From contig OZ017796.1 in NCBI GenBank assembly GCA_963969395.1, positions 7,814,501-7,878,500 on the forward strand: a stretch of 64,000 nt of DNA, read 5' to 3'. This stretch comes from Pseudoscleropodium purum. Taxonomy: Eukaryota > Streptophyta > Bryopsida > Hypnales > Brachytheciaceae. Shown here in pieces: positions 25,275 to 35,529 of the stretch; positions within the stretch are counted from its first letter, which is position 1, and each line of letters begins with the position of its first letter. A program made the translations under genes and the position numbers. The notes below the pieces were generated by a model that searched no databases, was not told where the DNA came from, and worked only from the letters and a program-made list of their open reading frames with translations.

Positions 25275-25787
25275 GGTGATGAAGTTCCCGGAGTTTTGGC
25301 CGTCGGCCCGGAAGTAGTTATTGTTGCCCCCCGTGAAGCTGCCGCCCGACATGTCCAACGACACGCCGCCGCCGCCGTTGATCACCTTGCCGGCCGCGCG
25401 CGTCTGCGGCAGGTAATTCCGCGCCGCAGTCGCTCCTGCTCCTGGGCTGCCGCTGTAGCGATTCCCGTCACTGCTGTCCGTCCCGGGCGTGTGGTAGCCG
25501 CTGGGCGTCTGGTACCCCGAAGGTGTCTCGTAGCCCGTGGGCGTCTCGTATCCTGTCGCGTCGGAGTCGAATTCCTCGTGCTTTGAATTACTCAATCCTG
25601 TGTACATGTTGCTGTCGCGATTGCTGTCCCGACTGCTGCTGTTGTAGTTTATGTTTTCGGGTGGCTGCTGCGGCCGTGGCGGCGCTCTGTTGTTGGGCCG
25701 CGCCAGCGTTGTGGCTTCGGATCCGAACAAGTAGCCCAAGGAACTGGCGCCTCCGCCGCTGCTCGTCCCTCGTCGACCACCCATCAT
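25275..25787 (-). CDS. SPIRAL1-like microtubule-associated protein, first exon
   Basis: Starting at ATG 25787 the frame gives 171 residues to a possible GT donor at 25274. Without splicing it runs on to a stop at 25227, making 186. The N-terminus has the SPIRAL1 motif GGGASSLGYLFG (11-22). Near the donor comes NNNYFRADGQNSGNFIT (155-171), the conserved C-terminal-half motif, which in plant SPIRAL1 genes is followed by DRPSTKV and a second SSLGYLFGG motif in another exon. That last exon is not visible. Family members are small proteins that bind cortical microtubule plus ends and control cell expansion. This one is longer than the usual 110-125 residues because of a low-complexity middle with four tandem GYxTP units (79-101). 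The gene may be truncated or may have a very long last intron through the AT-rich DNA. Confidence 0.8.
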
Positions 25788-26123
25788 CTCTCAATCTCAA
25801 CCTTATTAATCTCTCTTATAATTTTGGCACTGGATCTATCCTTCGAAAATTGCAATTAATTGATTGCGGGAATTACCAGAGATCGGCAGGCAGTAGCAAG
25901 GGGAATGCGAATGTGACGTGAGATTGCGAAAGCGTCTTGAGAATGATCTCCTGGTGTACTAAGCAGAGGAGAATTAGGTCGGAGATGCCTGTATATATCC
26001 CGTCGTCAATTGTCACACCAGAAAAACGGTCAAGACCTCTGCGGTTATTAAGTAAGATCGAATTCGATAACCAAACCGAAATTTCGCACAATCTAACCGA
26101 GGTGGTCTCGAGGATTAGCTTTT
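25788..26123 (-). promoter_or_regulatory. Leader/promoter region of the SPIRAL1-like gene
   Basis: Short interval upstream of the SPIRAL1-like start, with moderate GC and no recognised protein. It is also the start of the roughly 1.2-kb space shared with the divergent cytochrome c gene at 26964. Confidence 0.3.
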
Positions 26124-26591
26124 TCATTTTGGTTCGGGTTTAGGTTCGCAGTAGTACAATGGGGGGTAGTACGAGTTACGAGTGATCCATCGAAGTGCTG
26201 CAACAGCGTCGTCAGGGCGGCCGTCATCGTATGCATTGCAATGTCCTGGTGTTGCTACATATATTTGCCGACATTGAAACTTTTTGCGCGCATGCGTCGA
26301 TCGAGCATGCACCAGCAGCTTCGGCCATGAGTCGTAGTACATTGTGTCAAGATCGACCGAATTGACAGTGCCATAGCAGATTGAGATTCGAGACGAGGCC
26401 CTGCAAGGAGCAATTGAACGCTGGAGCACCAGCACTGTCTTGGACGAAGAAGAAGACTTCGTTGTTCTTGGGAGCATGGGGCTCGCGCCATTGACGCCGC
26501 GGAAGTACGTTCTCTTGAATTCAAGCAGTCCGACTGCGTGCCACGCTATGAGAACCTCGAATTGGGCGTTATGATACTCCTCCGTCATCAC
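26124..26591 (-). CDS. Hypothetical open reading frame of 155 codons, unrecognised
   Basis: Uninterrupted frame on the minus strand starting MMTEEYHNAQFEV and ending EPKPEPK, between the divergent SPIRAL1-like and cytochrome c genes. Composition is mixed and GC-richer than flanking DNA, with a Ser run (about residues 46-50). I do not recognise a family. DDGRPDDAVAALRWI near the C-terminus faintly recalls a segment of plant carboxylesterases, but nothing else supports that. It could be an orphan gene, part of a 5' leader of the SPIRAL1-like transcript, or chance. There is no visible signal peptide or membrane segment. Confidence 0.25.
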   Translation of the reverse strand: MMTEEYHNAQFEVLIAWHAVGLLEFKRTYFRGVNGASPMLPRTTKSSSSSKTVLVLQRSIAPCRASSRISICYGTVNSVDLDTMYYDSWPKLLVHARSTHARKKFQCRQIYVATPGHCNAYDDGRPDDAVAALRWITRNSYYPPLYYCEPKPEPK

Positions 26592-26963
26592 AATGCACTA
26601 TCTATCTCACTAATTTTACTCACGACTCTTTTCTCCGTTTCTTTACCCCCACCCGCCCAATTGCCCTAGTCTCCACATTAACGTCTATTCCAAGCGCAGT
26701 CATTGCAGCACCATAGCAGCCTCCCACCTGCTTACCCTAATTGCTCTCTTCCTTCTTTTTGGCTTCCAGGTCGGGGTCCATCAATCTTTTAGCAACAATA
26801 CCCACGCCTACGTCTCTCCATCAGGGACACAGGCCGTTGTTGCCAATCGTCCTCCTGGTGCTGGTGCTGTTACTGCTGACACCGCCGTTGCCGTCTTCAT
26901 CGCCTCTCCCTCCCCCAGACATTTGGTCTCGAACATCGATCCGCTGTGTCACCACTGCGTAGT

Positions 26964-28955
26964 ATGGCAACGTTTGGAGAAGCCCCCAAAGGCAATGGCA
27001 AGGCTGGTGAGAAGATCTTCAAGACCAAATGCGCCCAGTGCCACGGCATCGCCAAATCCGAAGGTCACAAACAAGGTACGTCTTCGTGATCTTCCGCATA
27101 CTTGTTCTGATTGATTCTCTCTTGCACATGCGCGGTTCGTCCCTTCAATGGCGCTGTGTCCCACAGGCACGAGAGCAACGCCTTCACGTTAGATCAGAAG
27201 TATTACGCAAGGGGCGTGATCATGCTCTCCAAGACACGAGAAATACCTGTCTCCAGAATGATTGAAGAGATGCTGTAGTCTGCGAATGATCACTGTGCCC
27301 ATAAGGAGATCGACCTTCGCATGAATCATAAGGTTCATTGCTTTCGACATTACGAGGATGATTCTTTCAGAGATATATATCCAGTTGTTGATAGTTCCAG
27401 ATCAATAGATCTCCGGTGCTTTGATAGCAACAAAATCGTTGTCATTACAAGAAAACTCTTTAGTTAGTCATGTGGGCTCCAAGTCTCTTAATCCCTTGTA
27501 TTCACTACCGCTCAATCCGTCGAGAATTTTGAACTTTGATAACAGATGTGCTTTGAGATGAGCCAAAACAAAACAAAAACTCGTTGTTGGCGAGCCAGAG
27601 AGTGTGAAGAAAATGACTTTTCGGCACATAAATGGTCACGTCTCGGACGTTATGGGACTCAGCCAGGGACCAAGTCTTCCAAGTTTTTTTCTATTGCGTC
27701 ATCATCATTGTAAAACTAATTTAGAATGACGTATCTTTGACTGCGAGGTCGACTTATTAATAAAAAGAGTGTACTTCGTTGCAGCACATAGCTTTTGCAG
27801 CTCCAGACGTTCACGTATCGTACTTCGTAACATTTCCCCATGGCTTACAAATTTTTCTTTATTCACAAAAGGCTGAGCTTAAGATAACGTTTTCTCTTCT
27901 TTACAGACCGAGTAGCACAAAGTCCAGCTCATTGTGAGCCTGGTTACAACTGTGTGTGCCACTGCAGGTCCCAACTTGTCAGGGTTGTTTGGGAGGACGT
28001 CAGGGACTGCCGCAGGATTCTCCTTCTCCGCTGCCAACAAGGCCAAGGCTGTGAATTGGAATGAGAACACCCTCTACGACTATCTGCTCAACCCCAAGAA
28101 GGTGTGTTCTATTGCCTTAAGATTCTTCATTGATTTTCCCTTCCTGTCCCTTTTCTTCTTCAACCTTCATCTCTATCAATCTTCGTCGTTTCAGAATGCC
28201 AAGTCTAGTGTTCGAGGCAACTCTACTACTCTCTCATTAACTAGTCAGAAGAACCAGTAATCCTTCTCTTTATTTTCTTCCTTCTAAATGTGATACGTTA
28301 GATTTAACTAAAACAAGCATGTAAAGACAATCTTCAGGGTACTATGTACTTACGATAACAATTTCAAGCATAATGAATCACTTCCTGCCCTAGGTTGGCA
28401 ACTCACAAATTAGAGACGTATTAGGCATTTTATTTCATCTTATTACTTCTAAATTTCTTTCTAAATTCTATATTATCATGTAAGCTGCTTGTTACAACAA
28501 CTTTGGATAGATTACAATGAGAGAGGTTCATTGAATATTTTTTCTTTCGAAGTTTAAGAAAGAAAATAGGCATTGGCAAGTAACTCTAAAAACTTACCAC
28601 AAGATATTAGGTACCATGCCATTCAGACTCCTACAGCTATCACATGCTGAACTTAGATGTGGGAAGAAAGCTTAAATTGGTGTATATGAAGCAATAAGAA
28701 CGAAGGAGAAAATAGTGGAGAAGACTAAACAGTCATATGATCAATTGAAAATGAATAACTTCGAAGAGCCCAAACAGGTTTCTCTAGGGAATGGCCTATA
28801 ACTTATGCCATTCAAGAATGTTAAGGCACTAATTCATTTCGGTGATGATGATGCTTGCCTTGCAGTACATTCCCGGCACCAAGATGGTCTTCCCAGGATT
28901 AAAGAAACCCCAAGACCGAGCAGATCTCATTGCCTACCTGAAGAGTACCTCTTGA
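26964..28955 (+). CDS. Cytochrome c (mitochondrial electron carrier)
   Basis: Three exons, 26964-27075, 27968-28101 and 28866-28955, giving 111 residues, the normal plant length. Introns of 892 and 764 bases are GT-AG with consistent phases. The start ATGGCAACG gives [10 protein letters not shown], matching plant cytochrome c. The haem-attachment motif CAQCH is at 23-27. The axial methionine M89 is in PGTKMVFPG, and the protein ends [10 protein letters not shown]. It carries electrons from complex III to complex IV in the intermembrane space. Oddly, residues 28-34 read GIAKSEG where plant and most eukaryotic proteins have TVEKGAG-type sequence, while the rest is highly conserved. The gene looks intact. 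I saw no stop, frameshift or lost splice site. Confidence 0.93.
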
Positions 28956-30135
28956 CTCTTCTCTCTGAAGAAGGCCCATTGTTTTCCGCTCTTGAGCCGC
29001 AGCACACTATGCACACGAAAACATTCTAGACCCCCACATGGGAATGAAATTAGATAGAATTCTGTGCAATGACTCTCTTCATTTGTATCAATAGCACATG
29101 GTTGTCACCGTACTTTCGAAACTCAGCTCCTCGAGTTTGGCCTGAATGGCTAATTTTCTAAAATCCCTAAACTATTTTCTGAGGCCATATGTGACACCTC
29201 TCTAGTGGATGAAGTATTTCACCTCAAGATTCTTGGGCAGGAATTTTAATTATAGCGTTCACTGACAACTCCCTCACAGGATCTCTAGTTCTGTAATAGA
29301 CAAAGGTGTTGGTTAATAATGTGATGCCAATCAAGTGCAGGTAGACCTCTCATACTCTTGTAAAAACGTGTGACCAAGTACATTGATAGTTGAAAAGTAG
29401 GACTATTTGGCAGAAGTTCACTTGAACGCCTGCAAAAAGTCAAAAAACGAACAGGTTACAACTCACAGCACCTGCAGTCATTTCGCTCAAATGCCCTGAC
29501 AAATGAATTAAACTCTCCATGATGTTACATTCATGTACTTTCTAGTCTCTTCAGCAGCGACACACATTGCAATCAATTAACATAAATGCCTGCAACGCTG
29601 GACCTTCGTCAGGTGTCACTGGGTTAGGATGATGTCGTTGTGATAGATGCTGCTTCACCTACCTGTACAATGCAGCACATGCCTCGGAAAACACCAAGTT
29701 ATCACCATGAAGGTTGGTTGCTTCCCATTCCCATCAATCGCTTCTGTACAGTAGAACTCAATCAACGTATCTTTATCATCTAGGGACTCAATCTAAAACT
29801 CTACAAACTATGTTTAAAATGAAAAGAAAAAAAGCCCTAATTAATAAAGAATGCACGATAGTAACTCTTCCGGTACATGCTGGAAGCTAAACTAATGCAG
29901 CTTTGGCATCTATTCTCAACTCTGCGATCAATCTTCAAAACGATAATCCGTTTGAGGCACTAAAAATAGTGCCAGTGTAAACAAAAAAATCCTCAGATGG
30001 TGACCAAGCATTCCTATATCTCTTGATTTCCAGTGTAAAGCAGTGAATCGCCCTTGTTAGTAGTCGGAACAGCGGATCTCAGAATCAATCCTGGAAGCAA
30101 CAATGCAAGAGGACAAAGGACGTGGCATCGAGCTC
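28956..30135. other. Space between two tail-to-tail genes, no further gene seen
   Basis: Contains the expected 3' untranslated regions of cytochrome c (from the left) and the CCDC12-like gene (from the right). No protein or RNA gene was recognised in the roughly 1.2 kb. Confidence 0.45.
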
Positions 30136-31799
30136 TTAATCCTGCTCCATAATATCAGCAGCTTCTTCTTGCCGGCGCTTCTCCTCTTCAACTGATACAC
30201 GCATAATCAATGCAAAAAAATAAATTTAAATCCACTCCTGATCAGAAGAATAACAGTATTTCAAATTGTAAATCCTTGCGTACCATGGTGCGAATAGAAA
30301 ACCAATGGAACGTACAACTGTGAAACCATTGAGCAACGTCATCTCAGCAGAATATGCCTCTGCAAGCTACTAACTTATTACTAGGAGAGAGCTACTCCTA
30401 AAGAGACTTACATACACCTGTAAAAAGTTATGAAATATATACCCACAACCGTTCTTCGCAATATTTGCATCACAGGCATTCAAAGGATTCTTCATTGACA
30501 GACACTAGTCCACAAGTCTCCCATGTCACGTTGAGATAGAAATCAAGCTCATGCTCGGGATACTTACTCATGAGCTCAACAATAGCTCGTTGCGTACGCC
30601 GCTCTAATTTCTCCAGCTTCTTGGCTACATCTCTCCTAAGGTCCCAATTTGGTTTCTTAGGTGCAATACTTACAATGGGATCCTGCAGACACAACGTAAG
30701 ATACAGTGGAGTATAAGTACTTATATCCACGGACGAACAGAATGTGCAGAGCTCAGATGATGACAAATAGACAAGTTACAACAAGGAAAGAAGCCACCCC
30801 GTTCCGGCTAAGTAACGCTCCCCACGACGACAGTAGAATCATCAGATACTTCGAAAAAATACTACGATGAGAGGACCCAATTTAAAAATTGCAATCTGAT
30901 ACAATACCTCAGCTCCAGCGACTTGAAGTGGGTCTGTAGCTACGGGGTCCTCAAACTTGGGTATAACAGGAGGTGGGTGCTTGGCTTTCTGCAGATCGCC
31001 GTCCCTCGGAAAATAGTTGCGAAACTTCATCTCTGCATCTTCCCTGCGAACAGGTAGAATCACTTTCTCAACAACTATATAATTGCCCTAATACTTAAGT
31101 TTGACGAAGTATTACACCGAAAAAACAAAGAAAGTCGAAAAACGGAATTTCGACTATTTCCAAACGACCAAACATTAATTTGAGAACGTAAACCAGAGTA
31201 TATACCCCCATGGCCATGCAGCTGGCATACTTCGAGTGATCTAACTAAACCCTAAAACCATGAATGGCATGCTTCGAGTGGTTTAACTAAACCCTAAAGT
31301 CATGAGTGGCACGCTTCCGCTGGTGCATTACACAATCGTTATACATTGTGCAGTGATTACCACGAAAGTCAGGGTTTCAGTAAATAATCAAATAACATTC
31401 TGTGACCTAAAATGCCCAAATCAAAGTGGCATAGGAGAAAGCAAACACTCTCACAATCTGCAAATCTGTCCGAATTGAACTTGTGAGAGGCTATCATTCA
31501 ATTTCCAACCGCCTCTTCCGTCTTTAGACAGAAAGTCCTCGACCTAAACTCGCAGACCGCCAAAACCAGCACAGAAGCGCAATCACGAACAGGCGAAATT
31601 CGCAGATAAACAGGAACAGGACGACTTACTGTCCATCGTCGCCGTCTCGGTCTTGCGCGGGAGCGGGTGGGTCGGCGTGCTGACCGTTGGAAGGGGGGCC
31701 CTCGGGCGCGTCAGCAGCAGAAAGCTCTTGGGCAGCTCGAAGCGCACGCAGACGAGCGCGACGCTCGTCACTAGATTCAACCATGTCCTCGGCGGCCAT
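30136..31799 (-). CDS. CCDC12 / Cwf18-type pre-mRNA splicing factor
   Basis: Four exons on the minus strand: 31799-31630, 31043-30908, 30682-30568 and 30191-30136. They give 158 residues with consistent phases (human CCDC12 is 166). It starts MAAEDMVESSDERRARLRAL, an N-terminal helix typical of the family. MKFRNYFPRDGDLQ follows, then the hallmark block PKKPNWDLRRDVAKKLEKL and RRTQRAIVELM, and a short acidic/basic tail ending MEQD. The Cwf18 family is associated with the activated spliceosome (NTC-related, Bact complex) in the nucleus. The long first intron (31629-31044) contains two teloboxes. The final exon is only 56 bases, and its phase (A/TT, Ile) fits exactly, which supports it. Tail to tail with cytochrome c. 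Confidence 0.9.
31205..31325 (-). promoter_or_regulatory. Two telobox motifs within a 42-base tandem repeat, in intron 1 of the CCDC12-like gene
   Basis: aaaccctaaa occurs at 31247-31256 and 31289-31298, exactly 42 bases apart. Each sits in a repeated unit ggcatgcttcgagtgg...taactaaaccctaaa...catgaatggc, with a third partial unit after. AAACCCTAA teloboxes are established plant regulatory motifs near the 5' ends of translation and RNA-processing genes. Placement in the first intron fits that role, but the duplication itself may be passive. Confidence 0.5.
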
Positions 31800-32004
31800 G
31801 GCGAAAGGGCCGACGAGGGAACGGGAGGAGCAGAAAGGTAAAGAGAAGGGCAGAAGAGGGCTAGCAAGCGCACGACGGCAAGGAGCGAGCGCGAGGGAGG
31901 AGAAGAAACAACAACAACCACAATTAGGGTTTGGAAAATCAGCAACAGTAGAAAGGGTAATCCATTTCCCAACTGTGGTTAAGTTTACGTAACTGCACCA
32001 AATT
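31800..32004 (-). promoter_or_regulatory. 5' leader/promoter region of the CCDC12-like gene
   Basis: A purine-rich plus strand (pyrimidine-rich on the gene's strand) at 31805-31930, including ttgttgttgtttcttctcc when read on the minus strand and a telobox-like ttagggttt at 31924-31932, is typical of a plant leader. No other gene is visible. Confidence 0.4.
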
Positions 32005-32270
32005 GAATATTGTTCCTATTATTGAATTTTCTAATTTTTTGGGGTTGGATCTTGTTGGAAGTCAATATAATATTTTAGATTCTCTTTTTGTGCATTGATT
32101 GGACATTGTAAAAATAAACTACAAAATTTTTAATTGCTGAAAATAGATATATCCAAAGACTACCTTAGGCTTTCATGAATAGAATTAGTAATACTCTAAA
32201 TAAGAATTTGTAGAGGGGTGTTTCAAAAAAGGGTCAAAATTAGGTGTTGTTGCCTTAACTACAATTAAGT
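32005..32270 (+). repeat. Dispersed repeat, copy 2
   Basis: Diverged copy of 1280-1552 in the same orientation, here beginning about 200 bases upstream of the CCDC12-like start codon. Shared blocks: tattgttcctattatt, gattctctt, tcatgaatagaa, aattaggtg. It ends before the epimerase pseudogene. Confidence 0.55.
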
Positions 32271-32661
32271 TTTTCATCTGGGACAAACCATACAGTACCT
32301 AGTGGTTGATGTCAATGAAAATTATTTTTTAAAATAAATGCCAAATTTTTTCATGGAAAAATGAATTTGTCTATTTTAAAGCATGTGCAAAACTACATAA
32401 CACATATGACTTTTATTAATTGTTTAGCAAGGAATTTTGATTTAACACCTTGATATAGTAGTAATCTTTACACTTGGGGGGGCATTAGTTGTGAGGTATT
32501 TATTACATAATTGTGTTAAAAATTGATTGGATGTGTGATTAGTTCTGTTGCAAACTCTTGAGCAATGCTCTGTTTTTGAGAGACTTTTTTGTGTTTGGAT
32601 CTTGGCCTATTTTTGGTACATTCTAATCGTGTGGGGATGATGGAGGGTTGAAGGATTGTAG

Positions 32662-35112
32662 GTGATTGGAGACATAGCCGATGAGAAGGTTTTGGAGAGT
32701 GTCATCACCAAAGATGTGCGCAGGTATGTGAACTACTATTGTGGTAGAGTTGGGGTTTGATGGATGGCTCAAATTGTGCTACAAATGCCCTCCGAGTCTT
32801 GAGACCGAATATCTTGCCAGAGGGATCACAATCTAATCGGAACTGCAGATGCCGAGACTTTAGTTTTTATGGACTCCTGAAGGTCCATGGGGTCCAAATG
32901 AGGCCTATTGTTTTGTTGTAGCAATTTTTAAAAGGTTATATTGAGACATTCTTTCATCCAATTTTCTTTCTTTCTTGACCTTGTCTTGCGAGGTTCTTCA
33001 ATGTCTAGTGGTATGAACTAGTCCTGCCTGACTTCTATTATTTTTCCAATATGATCAATCCAATTGTTTATTTCCAAACTGTGAATCCTTGGTCCTTTAG
33101 GGTTTGACAGAGAGATTTATGCTTGTGCAGCATATACCACTTGGCAGCACTAGTTAGTTCTGGTGTAGAAGTGAATTATGAGTTGGGTTTGAAGGTACAA
33201 ATCTCCTCTTGACGGTGAGCACTTGGTCTTAGGATTCACCTTAGGCACCCCACATCACCTCATTTACTTATGGCTTTTCTTGGCTACTTGTTCTGCCCAG
33301 GTGAACATCGATGGAACAAGGGCGATTATCAAGCGATGTAAGGATTTGGGGCATTGCCCACGTTTGGTGTTCACCAACTCTGTGGCTATGTTTGGTCCAC
33401 TGCCAACAAGTGTTGTGGTAATGTGGAAGATCGATGTCCGGAACTCTTTAACCTCTAAAGGGCCAAGAATCCCAAAATTGGGCTTCATGTTTTCTAGGTT
33501 GTGTGGGAACTTTCTGTTTTCCAATATTATCTATTGGTTGACCAACACGGGCACCGTTTTTCACTGATTGTGGTGATATTTAGATTGGCCCCATTTGCCT
33601 TATGTTTTTCTCAACTTGACAAATTGAATTGTTTATTTTAAAATCATGGATCCTTGGTTAGTATTCTCGCTTTGTTTCATGAATTGGAATTCTACAATTT
33701 ACTGCTGATAGAGTGTCCATGCCCATGTCGTTGTTTGTAGGAGGGAATGGATGGAGGAAGGGGACTTCACGGACACGACCACTACATATCCCCAAACCTC
33801 ATATGGCTCTCAGGTACCTCTCAAGAGCCTCTCAGGCAATATTAGGGTTGTCATTTTTTTCGAGCGATGCATTTTTACAACACCCAAGCCTTGGAAGTTG
33901 GAACTAGGGGATGCTTAGATTCGAGCTTCTCAAAGTAGAAATGGTTGATATTGTATGAATGCTTTTGTGACTGTGCTCCCATTCTCGATGGTCTGAATTC
34001 ACGACCCATCTCGGTGCATGTGAACAGAAATTGATATGCGAGCTCCTGATATCCGACGCCATCCGAAAGGGTTTCGTTGATGGAAGGAGTCTTAGGCTTC
34101 CAACAGTCGTTGTTTGACCCGGCATGTACGTGCTTATAGCTAATTTTTCAATCCGTTCGTTCTTCAAGTTTTACACTAGCAATACTCCAGTGAGGTCTGA
34201 TGTCCCCATTGTGATGAAAATTTGGTGTGTCTCGATTGCAAACCCAATACTGCGGCATTCTCCTTCTATTCCTCCATCATTCGCGAGCCTCTGAATGGAA
34301 AAACCGTAGTGTGCCCTGTGGATCCAAACTGGCCTCTTTTTGTGCAGGTATGTTCCGGCTCCATTTCAAGTTGGTGTTGTTTGTGTCACGGTGTAACATC
34401 ACCTACTAAGTTTTGCAAATTTGTGATGTGTGCTACGTTTTCCAGTCTCCGCGAATGATGGTGCGCAACCTCGTGTATGCAATGAGCATCAAGAGTTTGA
34501 AAGGAAACGAGAGAGCCATCACTTTGTCTGGCTTGACAGTGAGATTTTGTTTCCCCCACTTTGATCCGAACCTTGTGATTATTCCATGTGACTTTGCAAA
34601 TTTGCGCAAATGAATTGCAAGCGACCTTGGATTGAACTGTGGTGATATACAGACAACTTCCAAGGAGATGGTGGAAGCATTGGGTACTGTTGGTGGTGAC
34701 ACCAAGCTGGTGAGTACACTCCAATTTCCACTGAGATGAAAATGCTGGCCTTTTGAGTTTTCACGAGATCTTAGCACGACAGATTCCGTTTTTCCGAATG
34801 CCATCAAATGTCTGAACTTGATTTTGGTATTTTGTGAGCACAGGTGCGGTGGGAGCTTGACCCTGCCATCTAAAAGCTAGTTTATACCTGGCCAGGATTC
34901 GTGGACACTCCTTTTGCCAAATCTCTCGGTTTCCATGTAGACAGGTAAACAAAGTCATGTTTGTGTGATGAGCCTTTCATGTTATGCCGATTCTGGAATT
35001 GAAGCGAATGGCACGAATTTATTGAGCTAAAATTTGAAGTCGCCTTTGCTGATAATCTAGGAGCATTAAAGACATTGTGACTGCTTACATCGAAGACAAC
35101 CAGACACAGTGA
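32662..35112 (+). pseudogene. Decayed NAD-dependent epimerase/dehydratase gene (D-erythronate dehydrogenase DenD-like)
   Basis: Exon remnants in order: 32662-32723 (GDIADEKVLE), 33131-33194 (HLAALVSSGVEVNYELGLK), 33301-33417 (VNIDGTRAI, LVFTNSVAMFGPLP), 33772-33813 (YPQTSYGSQ), 34028 to about 34125 (GRSLRLPTVVV), about 34243-34347 (SIIREPLNGKTVVCPVDP), 34446-34538, 34653-34709, 34844-34944 (VRWELDP) and 35061-35112 (DIVTAYIEDN, stop). The order and motifs match extended short-chain dehydrogenases of the DenD group. The N-terminal Rossmann exons are missing. Breaks: TGA at 34115-34117 in place of the Arg after TVVV, TAA at 34871-34873 after DPAI, and acceptor sites before 33772 and 34243 that no longer have AG. 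Introns remain, so this is a decayed gene and not a retrocopy. Confidence 0.8.
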
Positions 35113-35170
35113 GTCTGAGGTACTTAACACAACAAGTTGCTGCAAGAGACCGACCGCAATATGGAGTTCG

Positions 35171-35243
35171 AATTGCAAGCGACCTTGGATTGAACTATGG
35201 TGATATGTAGACAACTCCCAAGGAGATAGTGGAGGCATTGGGT
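35171..35243 (+). repeat. Duplicated epimerase exon fragment downstream of the stop codon
   Basis: 73 bases nearly identical to 34613-34685: the last 40 bases of an intron (aattgcaagcgaccttgg...) with its acceptor, plus the start of the exon encoding TTSKEMVEALG. The copy lies 58 bases after the pseudogene's final stop. It shows a local partial duplication within the locus, either before or during decay. Confidence 0.85.
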
Positions 35244-35260
35244 GCATTTAGTGAAGAGCA

Positions 35261-35529
35261 AGTGTAGTGGTTTGCACACTCATCTATAGTAAGGTCGAAC
35301 ATCCCTGTGCCATGAAACACCCAACATCTATTATCGGAATCTTAGTAGTCGTTTAGCATCATGACAAATGTACTTAAGGAGGGGACACTTCAACATATGG
35401 TTAAGCATATTTCACCAATTTATAATCCCAACAAACTTTGAAAAATCTCAGAAAATTCATTTCTTGTTGAAATGTTTTGATTCGACTTGCAAAACCACTT
35501 CTTTCAAATTGCACAATCCCTATCAAAAA
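35261..35529. other. Flank of the pseudogene, nothing recognised
   Basis: No gene or RNA recognised. Base composition grades into AT-rich DNA. Confidence 0.3.

Noticed and set aside
25173..25586. 137-codon plus-strand open frame rich in Arg, Ala and Val
   Set aside because: Antisense shadow of the GC-rich SPIRAL1-like exon.
31583..31972. 129-codon minus-strand frame overlapping the CCDC12-like first exon
   Set aside because: Alternative frame of the same GC-rich exon and leader. The frame with MAAEDMVESSDERR joins conserved exons in phase.
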